Shown: positions 8,918-16,516, counted from the first letter of the stretch. The stretch is DNA of 19,328 nt from CAZZKE01 sp964655005 (GCA_964655005.1 CAZZKE010000059.1:1-19328); one strand, 5' to 3'. Notes: generated by a model from the letters alone, not told the origin. A program made the numbers and translations.

Positions 8918-10363
8918 CTATTTCAACATACCGGGCAGCCAGGTTGCGACTTCCGGCACGGCGATCAGCAGGGCCAGCACCGCTATTTCAATCAGGATAA
9001 ACGGCAGCGCCGAAGTTATCACCTGACCCAGGCTGACCTCGAACGGCGCCACCCCCTTCATGACATACAGCAACAGGCCGAATGGCGGCGTCAGCAGGCT
9101 GATTTCCATGGTAATCAGCATCAACACCATCAGCCAGATAACATCGATATTGAACATTGCCTGCAGGGAGCCGCTGCCGAACAGGAAAAACGGCAGGGTA
9201 AGCAGCAACATCGAGACCTGATCCATGAAGGCGCCCAGAAACAGCAGCACCAGCATCATCATGACCACCACCATCAGCGGGCTTAGGTCCATCGCCATGA
9301 CCTGCGCCAACAGGCCGTTGGTGGCCCCGGAATTGGCCAATGCCTGACTGAATACCAGCGATCCGGCGATGATGAACAGGATCATCGTGTTGATCTTAGT
9401 GGTCTCCATCAGCGATTTGGCGACGGCCCGCCATGTGAAATCGGCGCCGTCAATGCCGGTGATCTTGATCAGGTTCTTGAACAGGCGGAAAAAGTAACAG
9501 GCCCCCAGCGCCGCCAGTACGCCCAGTGCCGCGGATTCAGACGGCGAGGCGATCTTCAGCAGAATACTGCCGACCACGACAACGAATATGATGAACAGCG
9601 GCAGGATATACAGCAGGAACGGCAGCACCCGATTGATGATTCTTCGGTGGCGACCGTCATAGCACCAGTTCAGCCGGCTCCGGCCGGCCACGTTGATGCT
9701 CAGGGTGACCGGCAGGTCGAGGCCGCTTTCGTCGAGCGCATACGTCGGCGCCAGCGATGGATTGATGGTGCAGCGGATGATGACATAGGCGAAGAAACCA
9801 ATCGCCATTAAAATTCCCGGCACTATGCCGGCGATCAGCAGTTGCGCCACGGACTGTTCGGCCAGGCTGGCTAGCAGCACGGCCAGCGCCGAGGGCGGAA
9901 TCAGCATGGCGATGCCGCCGACCGCCATTATCGGCCCCATGGCGATGGACGGTTTATAGCCGCGATTTATCATGTCTGGCAGCAATACCGAACCAAGGAT
10001 AGCGGTGTTGGCGATGGTCGAACCCGACAGCGAAGAGAAAATCGTGCCGCCGACGATCGAAACCACCGACAGCCGCCCCGGCACCCGGGAAATCAACCGG
10101 TCAATGGCCCCGATCGCCTTGAAGGCGACGCCGGTTTGCAACAGTATTTCGCCCATCAGCAGGAACATGGCGATCGGCGCGAAGGTAAATTTGATGGCGT
10201 TGTTGAATTCCATCGGCATCATTACCAGGCCGATATCGCCGCTGATGAAAAGATAGGTGCCAAGCACGTTGGCGGCGAAGAAGGCGAGCGCTACCGGCAG
10301 GCCGAGAAACATGATGCCACATACCGTTCCCAGCATCAGGGCCAGGGCGAGATACCATTCCAT
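8918..10363 (-). CDS. dctM: TRAP transporter large permease subunit
   Basis: This 481-aa polytopic inner-membrane protein is the transport channel of a tripartite ATP-independent periplasmic (TRAP) system, driven by an ion gradient. It begins in the family style (ALALMLGTVCGIMFLGLPVALAF in the first helix) and has the conserved core GGTIFSSLSGSTIANTAILGSVLLPDM and GGIAMLIPPSALAVLLASLAEQS. About a dozen hydrophobic segments fill the length. A hydrophilic loop near residues 205-250 (ALDESGLDLPV and GRSRLNWCYDGRHRR) is longer than I usually see in this family. It is the last gene of the dctP-dctQ-dctM unit and starts 3 bp after the dctQ stop, so the two permease genes are almost certainly co-translated. 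Confidence 0.95.
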   Translation of the reverse strand: MEWYLALALMLGTVCGIMFLGLPVALAFFAANVLGTYLFISGDIGLVMMPMEFNNAIKFTFAPIAMFLLMGEILLQTGVAFKAIGAIDRLISRVPGRLSVVSIVGGTIFSSLSGSTIANTAILGSVLLPDMINRGYKPSIAMGPIMAVGGIAMLIPPSALAVLLASLAEQSVAQLLIAGIVPGILMAIGFFAYVIIRCTINPSLAPTYALDESGLDLPVTLSINVAGRSRLNWCYDGRHRRIINRVLPFLLYILPLFIIFVVVVGSILLKIASPSESAALGVLAALGACYFFRLFKNLIKITGIDGADFTWRAVAKSLMETTKINTMILFIIAGSLVFSQALANSGATNGLLAQVMAMDLSPLMVVVMMMLVLLFLGAFMDQVSMLLLTLPFFLFGSGSLQAMFNIDVIWLMVLMLITMEISLLTPPFGLLLYVMKGVAPFEVSLGQVITSALPFILIEIAVLALLIAVPEVATWLPGMLK

Positions 10364-10366
10364 CGT

Positions 10367-10882
10367 TCAGAACCCCGAATCGGCGACCGGGCCGCCTTGC
10401 CCGGCCCGCCGCAGACGCAGCAGGAATTCTATCGCCAGCAGCAGGAAGGACAGCGCGAATATCGACATCATGTACCAGTTCTTGATTTGCAGGACCTTGT
10501 CGGGCACGGTGCCGTCCTGAAATTCCGAAATTGTGGCGCGAACGCCATAGACAAACAGGAATATACAAAGCGCCGCGCCGAACAGGTCGACAAACCGCTC
10601 CAGCCTGGCGGCGCCGGCCTTGGGCAGGGACATGGCCAGGATATCGACCCGTACATGGGCTCCCTGCTGCAACACCCACGGGGCGCCGAGGAAGGCGCCG
10701 ATGTAGAGCGCGTATTCGACCACCTCGTAGAGCCACCACATGTTGCCGAGCTGAAATTTTATCAGGACCATGTTGATCGGTATCAGCACTGAATACAGGC
10801 CGATAGATATCGCCGACATCGCCGCCAGGGAAAAAATCAACCGGTTAAAGGCAGTCTCGAACAGATCGATTCGCAATCGCAT
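10367..10882 (-). CDS. dctQ: TRAP transporter small permease subunit
   Basis: This 171-aa protein has four predicted membrane helices (about 15-40, 55-75, 90-112 and 134-157), the normal layout of a DctQ subunit. The segment PWVLQQGAHVRVDIL is the recognisable family motif (usually near G-x-H-V-x-V-D). It pairs with DctM in the inner membrane and helps dock the binding protein. Its ATG has only a weak ribosome site (CGGA), fitting lower expression than dctP. It lies 79 bp after dctP, with a strong hairpin between, and 3 bp before dctM. Confidence 0.92.
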   Translation of the reverse strand: MRLRIDLFETAFNRLIFSLAAMSAISIGLYSVLIPINMVLIKFQLGNMWWLYEVVEYALYIGAFLGAPWVLQQGAHVRVDILAMSLPKAGAARLERFVDLFGAALCIFLFVYGVRATISEFQDGTVPDKVLQIKNWYMMSIFALSFLLLAIEFLLRLRRAGQGGPVADSGF

Positions 10883-10911
10883 GGCGTCGTCCGTAGTTTT
10901 TTATGGGCAGA

Positions 10912-10937
10912 CGGAGCGGGGGTTGCACCCCGCTCCG
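10912..10937 (-). repeat. Strong hairpin between dctP and dctQ
   Basis: CGGAGCGGGG and CCCCGCTCCG form a perfect 10-bp stem with a 6-nt loop. No T-run follows on either strand, so it is not a standard terminator. Its place between the binding-protein gene and the permease genes suits a stem that protects the 3' end of dctP mRNA or causes partial termination, giving excess DctP over DctQM. Confidence 0.7.
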
Positions 10938-10961
10938 CCGTTAAGCCATCAAGAAGGTTGC

Positions 10962-11948
10962 CTACTTGGAGAACAGTTTCTTCAACGCCGGCCCATGCAC
11001 CGGGCTGCGCGCGATAACTTCGGCCCAGCCCTCTTCCTTGGCGGTGTTCAGCCATTTGGCCCGGTCGGCGCCCTTGAAGGTTATGGTCTGCATTCCTTCG
11101 CTGGCCATCCAGTCCTTCTGCTTTTTCAGCGCCGCCTGGAAGGCCGGGGCCGATGATTCCGACTTGGCCTCGAACTCAAGGCCGATTTTGGTCAGCAGAT
11201 CACGCTGTTGATCGTTCAGCGACTTCCAGGTTTTCAGATTTATCACATTGTGCAGGGCGCTGTTGTAGAAGCCCGGTTCGACCCGGTATTTGGTCACCTT
11301 GATCCATGACGGCACCCAGCCAAGGGCCGGCCAGCCATATCCCTGCACCGTGTTGTTTTCCATGTAGGTATATATCTGGGCCGTGTTGGAGCGCTGCACG
11401 GTGGCCCCCAGTTTGGTGAACAGGGCCTTGTAGATCGGCGAGATGCGCAGATGCAGACCGGTCAGGTCCGGTTTGTCGATTTTCTTGTTGAGCCACAGAT
11501 GAAACGGTCCGAAATCATGATAACGGGCCAGGTAATAAATATTTTTTTCGGCGAACAGCTTTTGCAGGTAGTCGATTCCACCCCGCTTGCGCAGCTCGGA
11601 ATAGGGATAATCGGAAAACCGGAGGGCCGCGCCCTCGATCAGCACGTTGCCGAAATAACCTTCGGTGCAGCCGACTATATCATACGCGCCCTTGGCCATT
11701 TTCTGGACCAGCGTAAAGGGGCTGCCGATGGCCGGCGCCCCGCCGACCAGCTTGATCTGGACTACGCCCTTGCCCCGTTTGTTGACTTCATTGATAAACG
11801 CCTCCCACGGTTTGGAGACCGGATGGCCGATCGGAAAACAACCGGCGCCGTTGAGAGTCACTTCCTGTGACATGGCCGGTGTGGCCAAGCCAGCCAGGAC
11901 GGCGGCGGTGACGCCCGCGCCGATTGTCGCTGCAATTGATTTAATCAT
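10962..11948 (-). CDS. dctP: TRAP transporter periplasmic substrate-binding protein
   Basis: The 328-aa product carries a Sec signal peptide (MIKSIAATIGAGVTAAVLAG, cleavage probably near PAMS-QE), so it is periplasmic. The mature part has the DctP fold, including LTGLHLRISPIYKALFTKLGA, where the Arg is the conserved residue that usually holds the substrate carboxylate, and TYMENNTVQGYGWP. The ligand is therefore most likely a carboxylate; its identity cannot be read. GGGAG lies 7 nt before the ATG at 11948, while the in-frame TTG at 11954 is only 1 nt away and is rejected. It is the first gene of dctPQM. A 20-bp palindrome like the one in front of hyuB lies about 100 bp upstream, suggesting control by the GntR/UTRA protein encoded 3.7 kb away. 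Confidence 0.94.
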   Translation of the reverse strand: MIKSIAATIGAGVTAAVLAGLATPAMSQEVTLNGAGCFPIGHPVSKPWEAFINEVNKRGKGVVQIKLVGGAPAIGSPFTLVQKMAKGAYDIVGCTEGYFGNVLIEGAALRFSDYPYSELRKRGGIDYLQKLFAEKNIYYLARYHDFGPFHLWLNKKIDKPDLTGLHLRISPIYKALFTKLGATVQRSNTAQIYTYMENNTVQGYGWPALGWVPSWIKVTKYRVEPGFYNSALHNVINLKTWKSLNDQQRDLLTKIGLEFEAKSESSAPAFQAALKKQKDWMASEGMQTITFKGADRAKWLNTAKEEGWAEVIARSPVHGPALKKLFSK

Positions 11949-11955
11949 ATTCAAG

Positions 11956-11960
11956 CTCCC
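11956..11960 (-). promoter_or_regulatory. Ribosome binding site of dctP
   Basis: GGGAG lies 7 nt before ATG 11948 and decides that start over the TTG at 11954. Confidence 0.75.
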
Positions 11961-12018
11961 TGTTTTGAGTTTTTTTGCCTTTATCGTCGCCTCATGCTTC
12001 CCTTTTTAAGCCCGACCA

Positions 12019-12037
12019 TGCTACCCGGCAAGTAGCA
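12019..12037 (-). repeat. Small stem-loop in the dctP leader region
   Basis: TGCTAC (12019-12024) and GTAGCA (12032-12037) form a perfect 6-bp stem with a 7-nt loop. It lies between the palindromic operator candidate and the dctP start. It may be a leader stem; no T-run supports a terminator for the ligase gene. Confidence 0.4.
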
Positions 12038-12046
12038 GATTGTTTA

Positions 12047-12066
12047 ATGGTATATACCTATATCAT
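12047..12066. promoter_or_regulatory. Candidate GntR/UTRA operator, copy B (in front of dctP)
   Basis: ATGGTATA-TACC-TATATCAT is an inverted repeat with 7 of 8 arm pairs matching. It agrees with copy A at 15636-15655 at 15 of 20 positions, including 15 of the 16 arm bases. It also contains the perfect palindrome GGTATATACC, which recalls HutC/NagR-type operators from memory. It lies in the 139-bp gap between the ligase stop and the dctP start. Confidence 0.6.
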
Positions 12067-12087
12067 TATGCCGTCCGGCGCAAGAAT

Positions 12088-13449
12088 TCACCGGTCCCGG
12101 ATGTCCTCGACTTCGATTAAATTGGTTTTCATGCTCTGTCGCGGGATGCTGCCGGGCGGTCGCCAGATGAATTCGGCTTTCAAGCGCAGGTCTTCGCCGA
12201 ATACCGTCTGCATTTCGGCTTGCAACGCCTGGCGGTCGTCGGCGTTGACGCCGTCCCCGTATTCCAGCCGGATGCGCAGCGGCGGTTCGACCAGCGGCCC
12301 CGGGGCCGGCAGTACGATACGGAAGGCGCCGGTCACCCGCGGATAAAATTTTGCCACCGCGTTGCCAATGGCGTGGGGGTAGATGTTGACGCCCTTGACG
12401 ATCAGCATGTCGTCGGCCCGGCCGATAATATCGAAGCGTAATCCCGGCATGCCGCAGGGGCAGGGAGAGGTCCATATCCGGGCCACATCGCCGACCGCGT
12501 AGCGCATCAACGGTCCACCCCGCCAATCCAGGAAAGTCCAGACCATCTCGCCGGTTGCGCCGTCTTCCATGGTGACCGGGCGACCGCTGTCCGGGTCCAG
12601 GATTTCCAACAGGCAATGATCTTCCGAGACGAAGTGCATACCGCGATAATCGCCGTTCTGGCCGTCACATGATATGCCGTGAAAGGCGTGTCCGCCGCCG
12701 GTATGGTCGAACACCCGGGCGGCTAACCCATCGGCCAGGATTTTCCGCACTTGCGGGTCGCCGCCGCCCGGTTCGCCGGCGCAGAAGAACCGTTCCAGGC
12801 CCAGTTCCCGTGCCGGTTTGCCGGTTATTTCAGGGCATTTTTCGATCAGGTAGCGACCGAATGACGGCGTTGCAATCAGCGCCGTCGGGCGGGTCAGGGC
12901 GATATAATCCAGCACCCGTCTGGTGCCGCCCTCGATACCCACCGGCACCACGCAGGCCCCCATATGCTGGATCCCCTGGGACAGCGGCAGGCCGCCGGTG
13001 AACATGCTTAGCGACAGCGCCTGCAACATTACATCCCCGGGCCGCACGCCGGTGCGCCAGTACTTTCTGGCGTGCATTTCGTTGACGATATCGACATCGT
13101 GTTGGGTCAGGGTATAGAGAATAGGCGTTCCGGTGGTGCCGGACGTGGCGTTTATTCTGACAATATCCTTCCTGTCGGCACAGGCCATCATCAGGTAGGG
13201 CCGTCCGGTCAGGTCCAGCGAGCGCTGTTGCGCCTCCCGGTGTTCCTCCTTGGTGGTCAACGGTAATGCGGCGAAATCCTCGAATGTCTGGATATCGTCG
13301 GGCGCGGCGCCGGCGGTGGCCATCTTGTCCCGGTAAAAGGGGGATTTGGCGTGGTTATAGCGGACCTGATCGCGTAATCGCCGCAACTGCAACTGCCGCA
13401 TTCGATCGGCCGGCATAAGTTCTATATCGGGGTTCCACAGGTCGCTCAT
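12088..13449 (-). CDS. PaaK-like (phenylacetate-CoA ligase family) acyl-CoA ligase
   Basis: This 453-aa protein has the adenylate-forming ligase motifs in their PaaK-family form: ATSGTTGTP at 101-109 for ATP, a MRYAVGDVARI segment, RADDMLIVKGVNIYPHAIGN, and a C-terminal PPGSIPRQSMKTN with the catalytic-type lysine. It should activate a carboxylic acid to its CoA thioester using ATP. The start overlaps the VOC gene stop as ATGA, with AAGGTGG 4 nt upstream, so it is translationally coupled; the longer open frame from 13476 is not needed. It ends the hyuB-VOC-ligase unit and precedes dctPQM, so the likely substrate is the acid imported by that transporter or a product of the hydantoinase-B-like protein. 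Phenylacetate itself is not supported, since no paa genes are nearby. Confidence 0.88.
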   Translation of the reverse strand: MSDLWNPDIELMPADRMRQLQLRRLRDQVRYNHAKSPFYRDKMATAGAAPDDIQTFEDFAALPLTTKEEHREAQQRSLDLTGRPYLMMACADRKDIVRINATSGTTGTPILYTLTQHDVDIVNEMHARKYWRTGVRPGDVMLQALSLSMFTGGLPLSQGIQHMGACVVPVGIEGGTRRVLDYIALTRPTALIATPSFGRYLIEKCPEITGKPARELGLERFFCAGEPGGGDPQVRKILADGLAARVFDHTGGGHAFHGISCDGQNGDYRGMHFVSEDHCLLEILDPDSGRPVTMEDGATGEMVWTFLDWRGGPLMRYAVGDVARIWTSPCPCGMPGLRFDIIGRADDMLIVKGVNIYPHAIGNAVAKFYPRVTGAFRIVLPAPGPLVEPPLRIRLEYGDGVNADDRQALQAEMQTVFGEDLRLKAEFIWRPPGSIPRQSMKTNLIEVEDIRDR

Positions 13450-13865
13450 TCGTCCACCTTTTTGCGGGGCTGGCATATTTCAAGCAGGATGGCGCTGGCC
13501 GGATCGGCGGCGAAAAAAGCAACCGGGCCGGTTGCGCCGTCAACGGGGAAACCGGGCAGCATCCGGAAGCCGTCGGTGGTTAATTGGGTTATCGCACCGC
13601 CCATATCATCGACCTTCTTCGAAATGTGATTCAGGCCCGGTCGGTCGCCCATGATGGCGCGGCCAAAGCTTTCCCCGTCAGAGACATACTCGATAAGTTC
13701 GATGGCGATGTTGGCCGCCCTGAAAGCAATCAGGCGGATGCCGACGCCGGGCATTTCCTCGACCGGCTCCGGCGAAAACCCGAGAAATTTCTGCAATGAC
13801 GCCGCCGCCTCTTCAAGATTATCGACGATGACCCCGATATGGTCGATTGTGGGGCGCTGGTTCAT
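13446..13865 (-). CDS. VOC (glyoxalase/methylmalonyl-CoA epimerase-like) metalloprotein
   Basis: The 139-aa product is a single vicinal-oxygen-chelate protein of two beta-alpha-beta-beta-beta repeats. It begins IDHIGVIVDNLEEAAASLQKFLGF, and the putative metal ligands are His9, Glu56 (in AIELIEY), His80 (LNHIS) and Glu129 (LLEICQ), the same arrangement as in methylmalonyl-CoA epimerases. VOC enzymes act as epimerases, lyases or dioxygenases on substrates that chelate a divalent metal. Both ends overlap neighbours as ATGA: with the hyuB-like stop upstream and the ligase start downstream. AGGAGG lies inside the end of the upstream gene. Lying beside a CoA ligase, an epimerase or isomerase acting on the CoA ester is plausible but unproven. 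Confidence 0.88.
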   Translation of the reverse strand: MNQRPTIDHIGVIVDNLEEAAASLQKFLGFSPEPVEEMPGVGIRLIAFRAANIAIELIEYVSDGESFGRAIMGDRPGLNHISKKVDDMGGAITQLTTDGFRMLPGFPVDGATGPVAFFAADPASAILLEICQPRKKVDE

Positions 13866-15607
13866 GATCGCCTCCTCAGGCTGGCGGTCGCGATTCGGTC
13901 CACCGATTTGTTTGCAATATCCACCACCACCCCGTAACTGGCGCGGGCGGCGTGTTCCGAAACGATGCCGTTGAGAACATCGCGCAGCACCGATTGCTCG
14001 TCTCGCATATAGGGGTCGCCATAACCGCCGCCGCCGCCGGCGACCTGATGGTAAAGGGTGCCGCTGGGGATATCGCGGATGATTTCCTTGGAACGCGGGC
14101 GGCAATGGGTACCGTCGGGATAATCCATGGTCAACCGGTTGATTTCGCCGTCGCCGCCGCCGAACAGGCCGAACGCCCGGGCTTCGTTTTCCGTGCCGTC
14201 ACCGAATACGATACCGGTAATATTATGGCCGCCAATCCGAAAGTCGGTTTCGATCCCCAGGCCGCCGCGCCACTGCCCGGCGCCGGCCGAATCCTCGCGG
14301 TATTCGTGCTTCAGCAGATAATGCGGGTTTTGCAGTTCGAACATTTCGTAGTCCTGGGCCAGGATGCCGCCGGCGCAATTTATCAGGCCGATATGATCGT
14401 AGCCGTCGGTGTCGCGGGCGGCGCCGGAACCGCCTTTAAGCGCCAGGAACAGGATATCGACGAATCGCTCGCCGTCCCCTTCCAGGTCCTCGCCGGTCAA
14501 CGCAAAACCAAGCATCCGGTTCCATCCGGCGGTGACCATGCCGGGCAGGGCCCGGGCCATGGCCTTGAATATGGCATCCGATATCGGCCCGGTCAGGGAA
14601 TTGCCGAATGTCGTCGCCGCCGGATAGGCGGCGTTGAGAAACGAACCTTCCGGATTGATGATGGTGATCGGGCGCATAAGCCCGTCGTTATGGGGAACCC
14701 GGGGGTCGATCAGCATCAGGAAGGTTAACAGCAGGGCCGACGCCGTCGCCGCGTAGGGGGCATTGACAAAACCGGGTGTCTGGGCCGCCGTGCCGGAAAA
14801 ATCAAAAGTTATGGAATCTCCCGCGATCCTTATACACAGTGCGATTTTCATCTTAGTGCCGTCATTTACGCCGTCATAGAAAACATAGCTCTCGGCTTCG
14901 TATCGACCATCTTCGATGGCCGCTATTTCGGCCCTGACCATGCGTTCGGTAGCGGCGAACATATGTCCGACCAGATCCTTGAACCCTGCCGTACCGTGTT
15001 TTTCGACCAACGCCTTGAGCGCCCGTTCGCCGACCACGCAGGCGCCGATCTGGGCTTCGATATCTTCCTCGACGATGCGCAGCCGGATGTTGGCGAAGAT
15101 CAGCTTCCAGACATCGTCACGGCGTTTGCCCCGGCGGTAAATCTTGACCGGCGGAATGCGAAACGCCTCCTGCCAAACCTCGCGGGCTTCCGGATTGTAG
15201 CCGCCCGCCACGTTGCCGCCGATATCCGCCTGATGGCCCTTGCAGGCCGCCCAGGCAACCAGTTCGTCATTTACAAAAACCGGCTTGAACACGGCGACGT
15301 CGTTGTTCTGGTTGCCGCCGGAAAAGACATCATTGTGCAGGAATACGTCGCCGGGATGGATGTCGTCCCGGAAATAGGTAATAATGTGCTGGCACACCGG
15401 TTGCAGGGCGAACGCCAGGACCGGGATATATTCGGCCTGTTCCAGCATCCGCCCCTGGGCGTCGTACAGGCCGGTGACGAAATCGCGGGCTTCGTTGAGG
15501 ATCGGAGATCTGGTGGTGCGCAACAGTACCAGACCCATTTCTTCGGCGATTGCCTTGAGTTTGCTCTGCACGATTGAAACGAGTATGGGATCGAAGTCGG
15601 CAACCAT
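13862..15607 (-). CDS. Hydantoinase B/oxoprolinase (HyuB) family protein, lacking a HyuA partner here
   Basis: This 581-aa protein matches the HyuB/acetone carboxylase alpha family. Signs are the N-terminal IVQSKLKAIAEEMGLVLLRT, the metal-site regions HNDVFSGGNQNND (91-103) and KGHQADIGG (123-131), DFSGT followed by GFVNAPYAA, and the C-terminal QVAGGGGGYGDPY. HyuB usually works with an ATP-dependent HyuA in ring opening of hydantoins, oxoproline or lactams, or in carboxylation; no hyuA is in the window. In GGNQNND, Gln sits where many relatives have His. The start at 15607 follows an AT-rich region with no clear ribosome site. The open frame continues upstream across the palindrome and past the gntR start codon, so it was not extended. 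It heads an ATGA-linked run hyuB-VOC-ligase and diverges from gntR by about 67 bp. Substrate unknown. Confidence 0.9.
   Translation of the reverse strand: MVADFDPILVSIVQSKLKAIAEEMGLVLLRTTRSPILNEARDFVTGLYDAQGRMLEQAEYIPVLAFALQPVCQHIITYFRDDIHPGDVFLHNDVFSGGNQNNDVAVFKPVFVNDELVAWAACKGHQADIGGNVAGGYNPEAREVWQEAFRIPPVKIYRRGKRRDDVWKLIFANIRLRIVEEDIEAQIGACVVGERALKALVEKHGTAGFKDLVGHMFAATERMVRAEIAAIEDGRYEAESYVFYDGVNDGTKMKIALCIRIAGDSITFDFSGTAAQTPGFVNAPYAATASALLLTFLMLIDPRVPHNDGLMRPITIINPEGSFLNAAYPAATTFGNSLTGPISDAIFKAMARALPGMVTAGWNRMLGFALTGEDLEGDGERFVDILFLALKGGSGAARDTDGYDHIGLINCAGGILAQDYEMFELQNPHYLLKHEYREDSAGAGQWRGGLGIETDFRIGGHNITGIVFGDGTENEARAFGLFGGGDGEINRLTMDYPDGTHCRPRSKEIIRDIPSGTLYHQVAGGGGGYGDPYMRDEQSVLRDVLNGIVSEHAARASYGVVVDIANKSVDRIATASLRRRS
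13871..13876 (-). promoter_or_regulatory. Ribosome binding site of the VOC gene inside the hyuB-like gene
   Basis: AGGAGG lies 5 nt before ATG 13865, within the last codons (Arg-Arg) of the upstream gene. It fixes the VOC start and shows overlap-coupled translation. Confidence 0.75.
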
Positions 15608-15635
15608 TAATTTATTATGTCCATAATTATACGTA

Positions 15636-15655
15636 ATGATATAACTATATATCAT
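15636..15655. promoter_or_regulatory. Candidate GntR/UTRA operator, copy A (between hyuB and gntR)
   Basis: ATGATATA-ACTA-TATATCAT is a perfect 8-bp inverted repeat around 4 bp in the short AT-rich divergent region. A second near-identical copy lies before dctP. The adjacent GntR/UTRA protein is the natural binder. Binding here could block the hyuB promoter and the gntR promoter together. Confidence 0.65.
15640..15645 (+). promoter_or_regulatory. Possible -10 element of gntR
   Basis: TATAAC (5 of 6 to consensus) lies inside the palindrome about 30 bp before the gntR start. I see no convincing -35 element, so this is tentative. If right, the regulator represses itself. Confidence 0.3.
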
Positions 15656-15674
15656 TTCATGCAATAATGCAGTG

Positions 15675-16496
15675 ATGATGAAGCATTCAGCAAAAATAAC
15701 GGCGCCGGTGGTCGACAAGCATTTGCCGACGCCGCTGTATCATCAGGTTTATTCGATCCTCAGGAACAAAATTCTATCAGGTGAACTGCCGCACGGAGCC
15801 ATGCTTCCGGGCGAATTGGAAATTGTCCGGCAATTTGGCGTCTCGCGGATTACCGCCAAGCGGGCGCTGAACGATCTTGCCGCCCTCGGCCTGGTCGCCC
15901 GCGAGCGCGGTCGCGGCACCAGGGTCACCCTGCACGAGCGTTCGCCGCTGGTTCACGGCAATGCCGAAGGGCTGTTCGAAAATCTTCTGGCCATGGGGCT
16001 CGATACCGAGGTTTCGGTGCTGACCTTCGATTACCGTCCCGCCGGTGACGAGGTCGCCGGGTTGCTGGAATGCGCCGCGACCGATATCGTCCAGCATATA
16101 ATCCGCATCCGCAGCCTGGGCGGTGCGCCGCTTGATTACCTGACTACCCATGTTCCCCAGGATATCGGCCGGCGGTACAGCGAGCGGGATTTAACGTCCG
16201 AAACACTGTTGGCCACGCTGGAGCGTTTCGGGGCCGTCGCCACAACCGCCGAGCAGACTATTTCCGCGACCCTGGCCGGCGCTACGGTGGCCCCGGCGCT
16301 GGGGGTCGAATTTGGCTCTCCCCTGCTTTCGGTAGAGCGGGTCGCCCGCGACCGCGACGGCCGGGCGATAGAACATATTCATGCCCTTTACCGGCCCGAT
16401 GTATACCAGTTCCGAATGAAACTGACACGCGGCGACGATGGCGAGAAAACGTGGTTTCCGATTGTAAAGTGCGATAGTAAGGATGCCGATTGTTAA
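15675..16496 (+). CDS. GntR-family transcriptional regulator with UTRA (HutC-type) ligand domain
   Basis: This protein of about 273 aa has an N-terminal GntR winged helix-turn-helix (about 18-88: LYHQVYSILRNKILSGELPHG, PGELEIVRQFGVSRITAKRALNDLAALGLVARERGRGT) and a C-terminal UTRA domain (about 95-260) that binds a small effector. Such proteins are mostly repressors released by a pathway intermediate. Start codons GTG 15672, ATG 15675 and ATG 15678 are in tandem and none has a clear ribosome site, so the exact start is uncertain by one or two codons. It diverges from the hyuB-like operon over a perfect palindrome, and the flavoprotein gene starts 28 bp downstream. It probably controls both directions and, through the second palindrome, dctPQM. 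The effector is unknown. Confidence 0.93.
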   Translation: MMKHSAKITAPVVDKHLPTPLYHQVYSILRNKILSGELPHGAMLPGELEIVRQFGVSRITAKRALNDLAALGLVARERGRGTRVTLHERSPLVHGNAEGLFENLLAMGLDTEVSVLTFDYRPAGDEVAGLLECAATDIVQHIIRIRSLGGAPLDYLTTHVPQDIGRRYSERDLTSETLLATLERFGAVATTAEQTISATLAGATVAPALGVEFGSPLLSVERVARDRDGRAIEHIHALYRPDVYQFRMKLTRGDDGEKTWFPIVKCDSKDADC

Positions 16497-16512
16497 GAAG
16501 CCGCATCCAGAC

Positions 16513-16516
16513 GAGG
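16513..16516 (+). promoter_or_regulatory. Ribosome binding site of the flavoprotein gene
   Basis: GAGG lies 8 nt before ATG 16525, favouring it over the in-frame ATG at 16483, which overlaps the end of gntR and has AAGG directly against the start codon. Confidence 0.6.

Larger units (their letters stand above)
15626..15655 (-). promoter_or_regulatory. Candidate promoter of the hyuB-like operon
   Basis: On the minus strand TATAAT (15631-15626, exact consensus) follows ATGATA (15655-15650, 4 of 6 to TTGACA) with an 18-nt spacer. The palindrome covers the -35 element and most of the spacer, as expected for repression. The predicted leader is only about a dozen nucleotides, which fits the missing ribosome site. 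Confidence 0.45.

Noticed and set aside
12088..13449. Phenylacetate degradation role for the ligase
   Set aside because: No paaABCDE, paaG, paaZ or other phenylacetate genes are near. PaaK-family ligases act on many acids.
13952..14728. Plus-strand open frame inside the hyuB-like gene
   Set aside because: Antisense shadow. Composition is unlike a real protein and no ribosome site or family was seen.
15608..15718. 37-codon N-terminal extension of the hyuB-like protein
   Set aside because: It would cross the palindrome and promoter and run past the gntR start codon. The family's usual N terminus begins near 15607.
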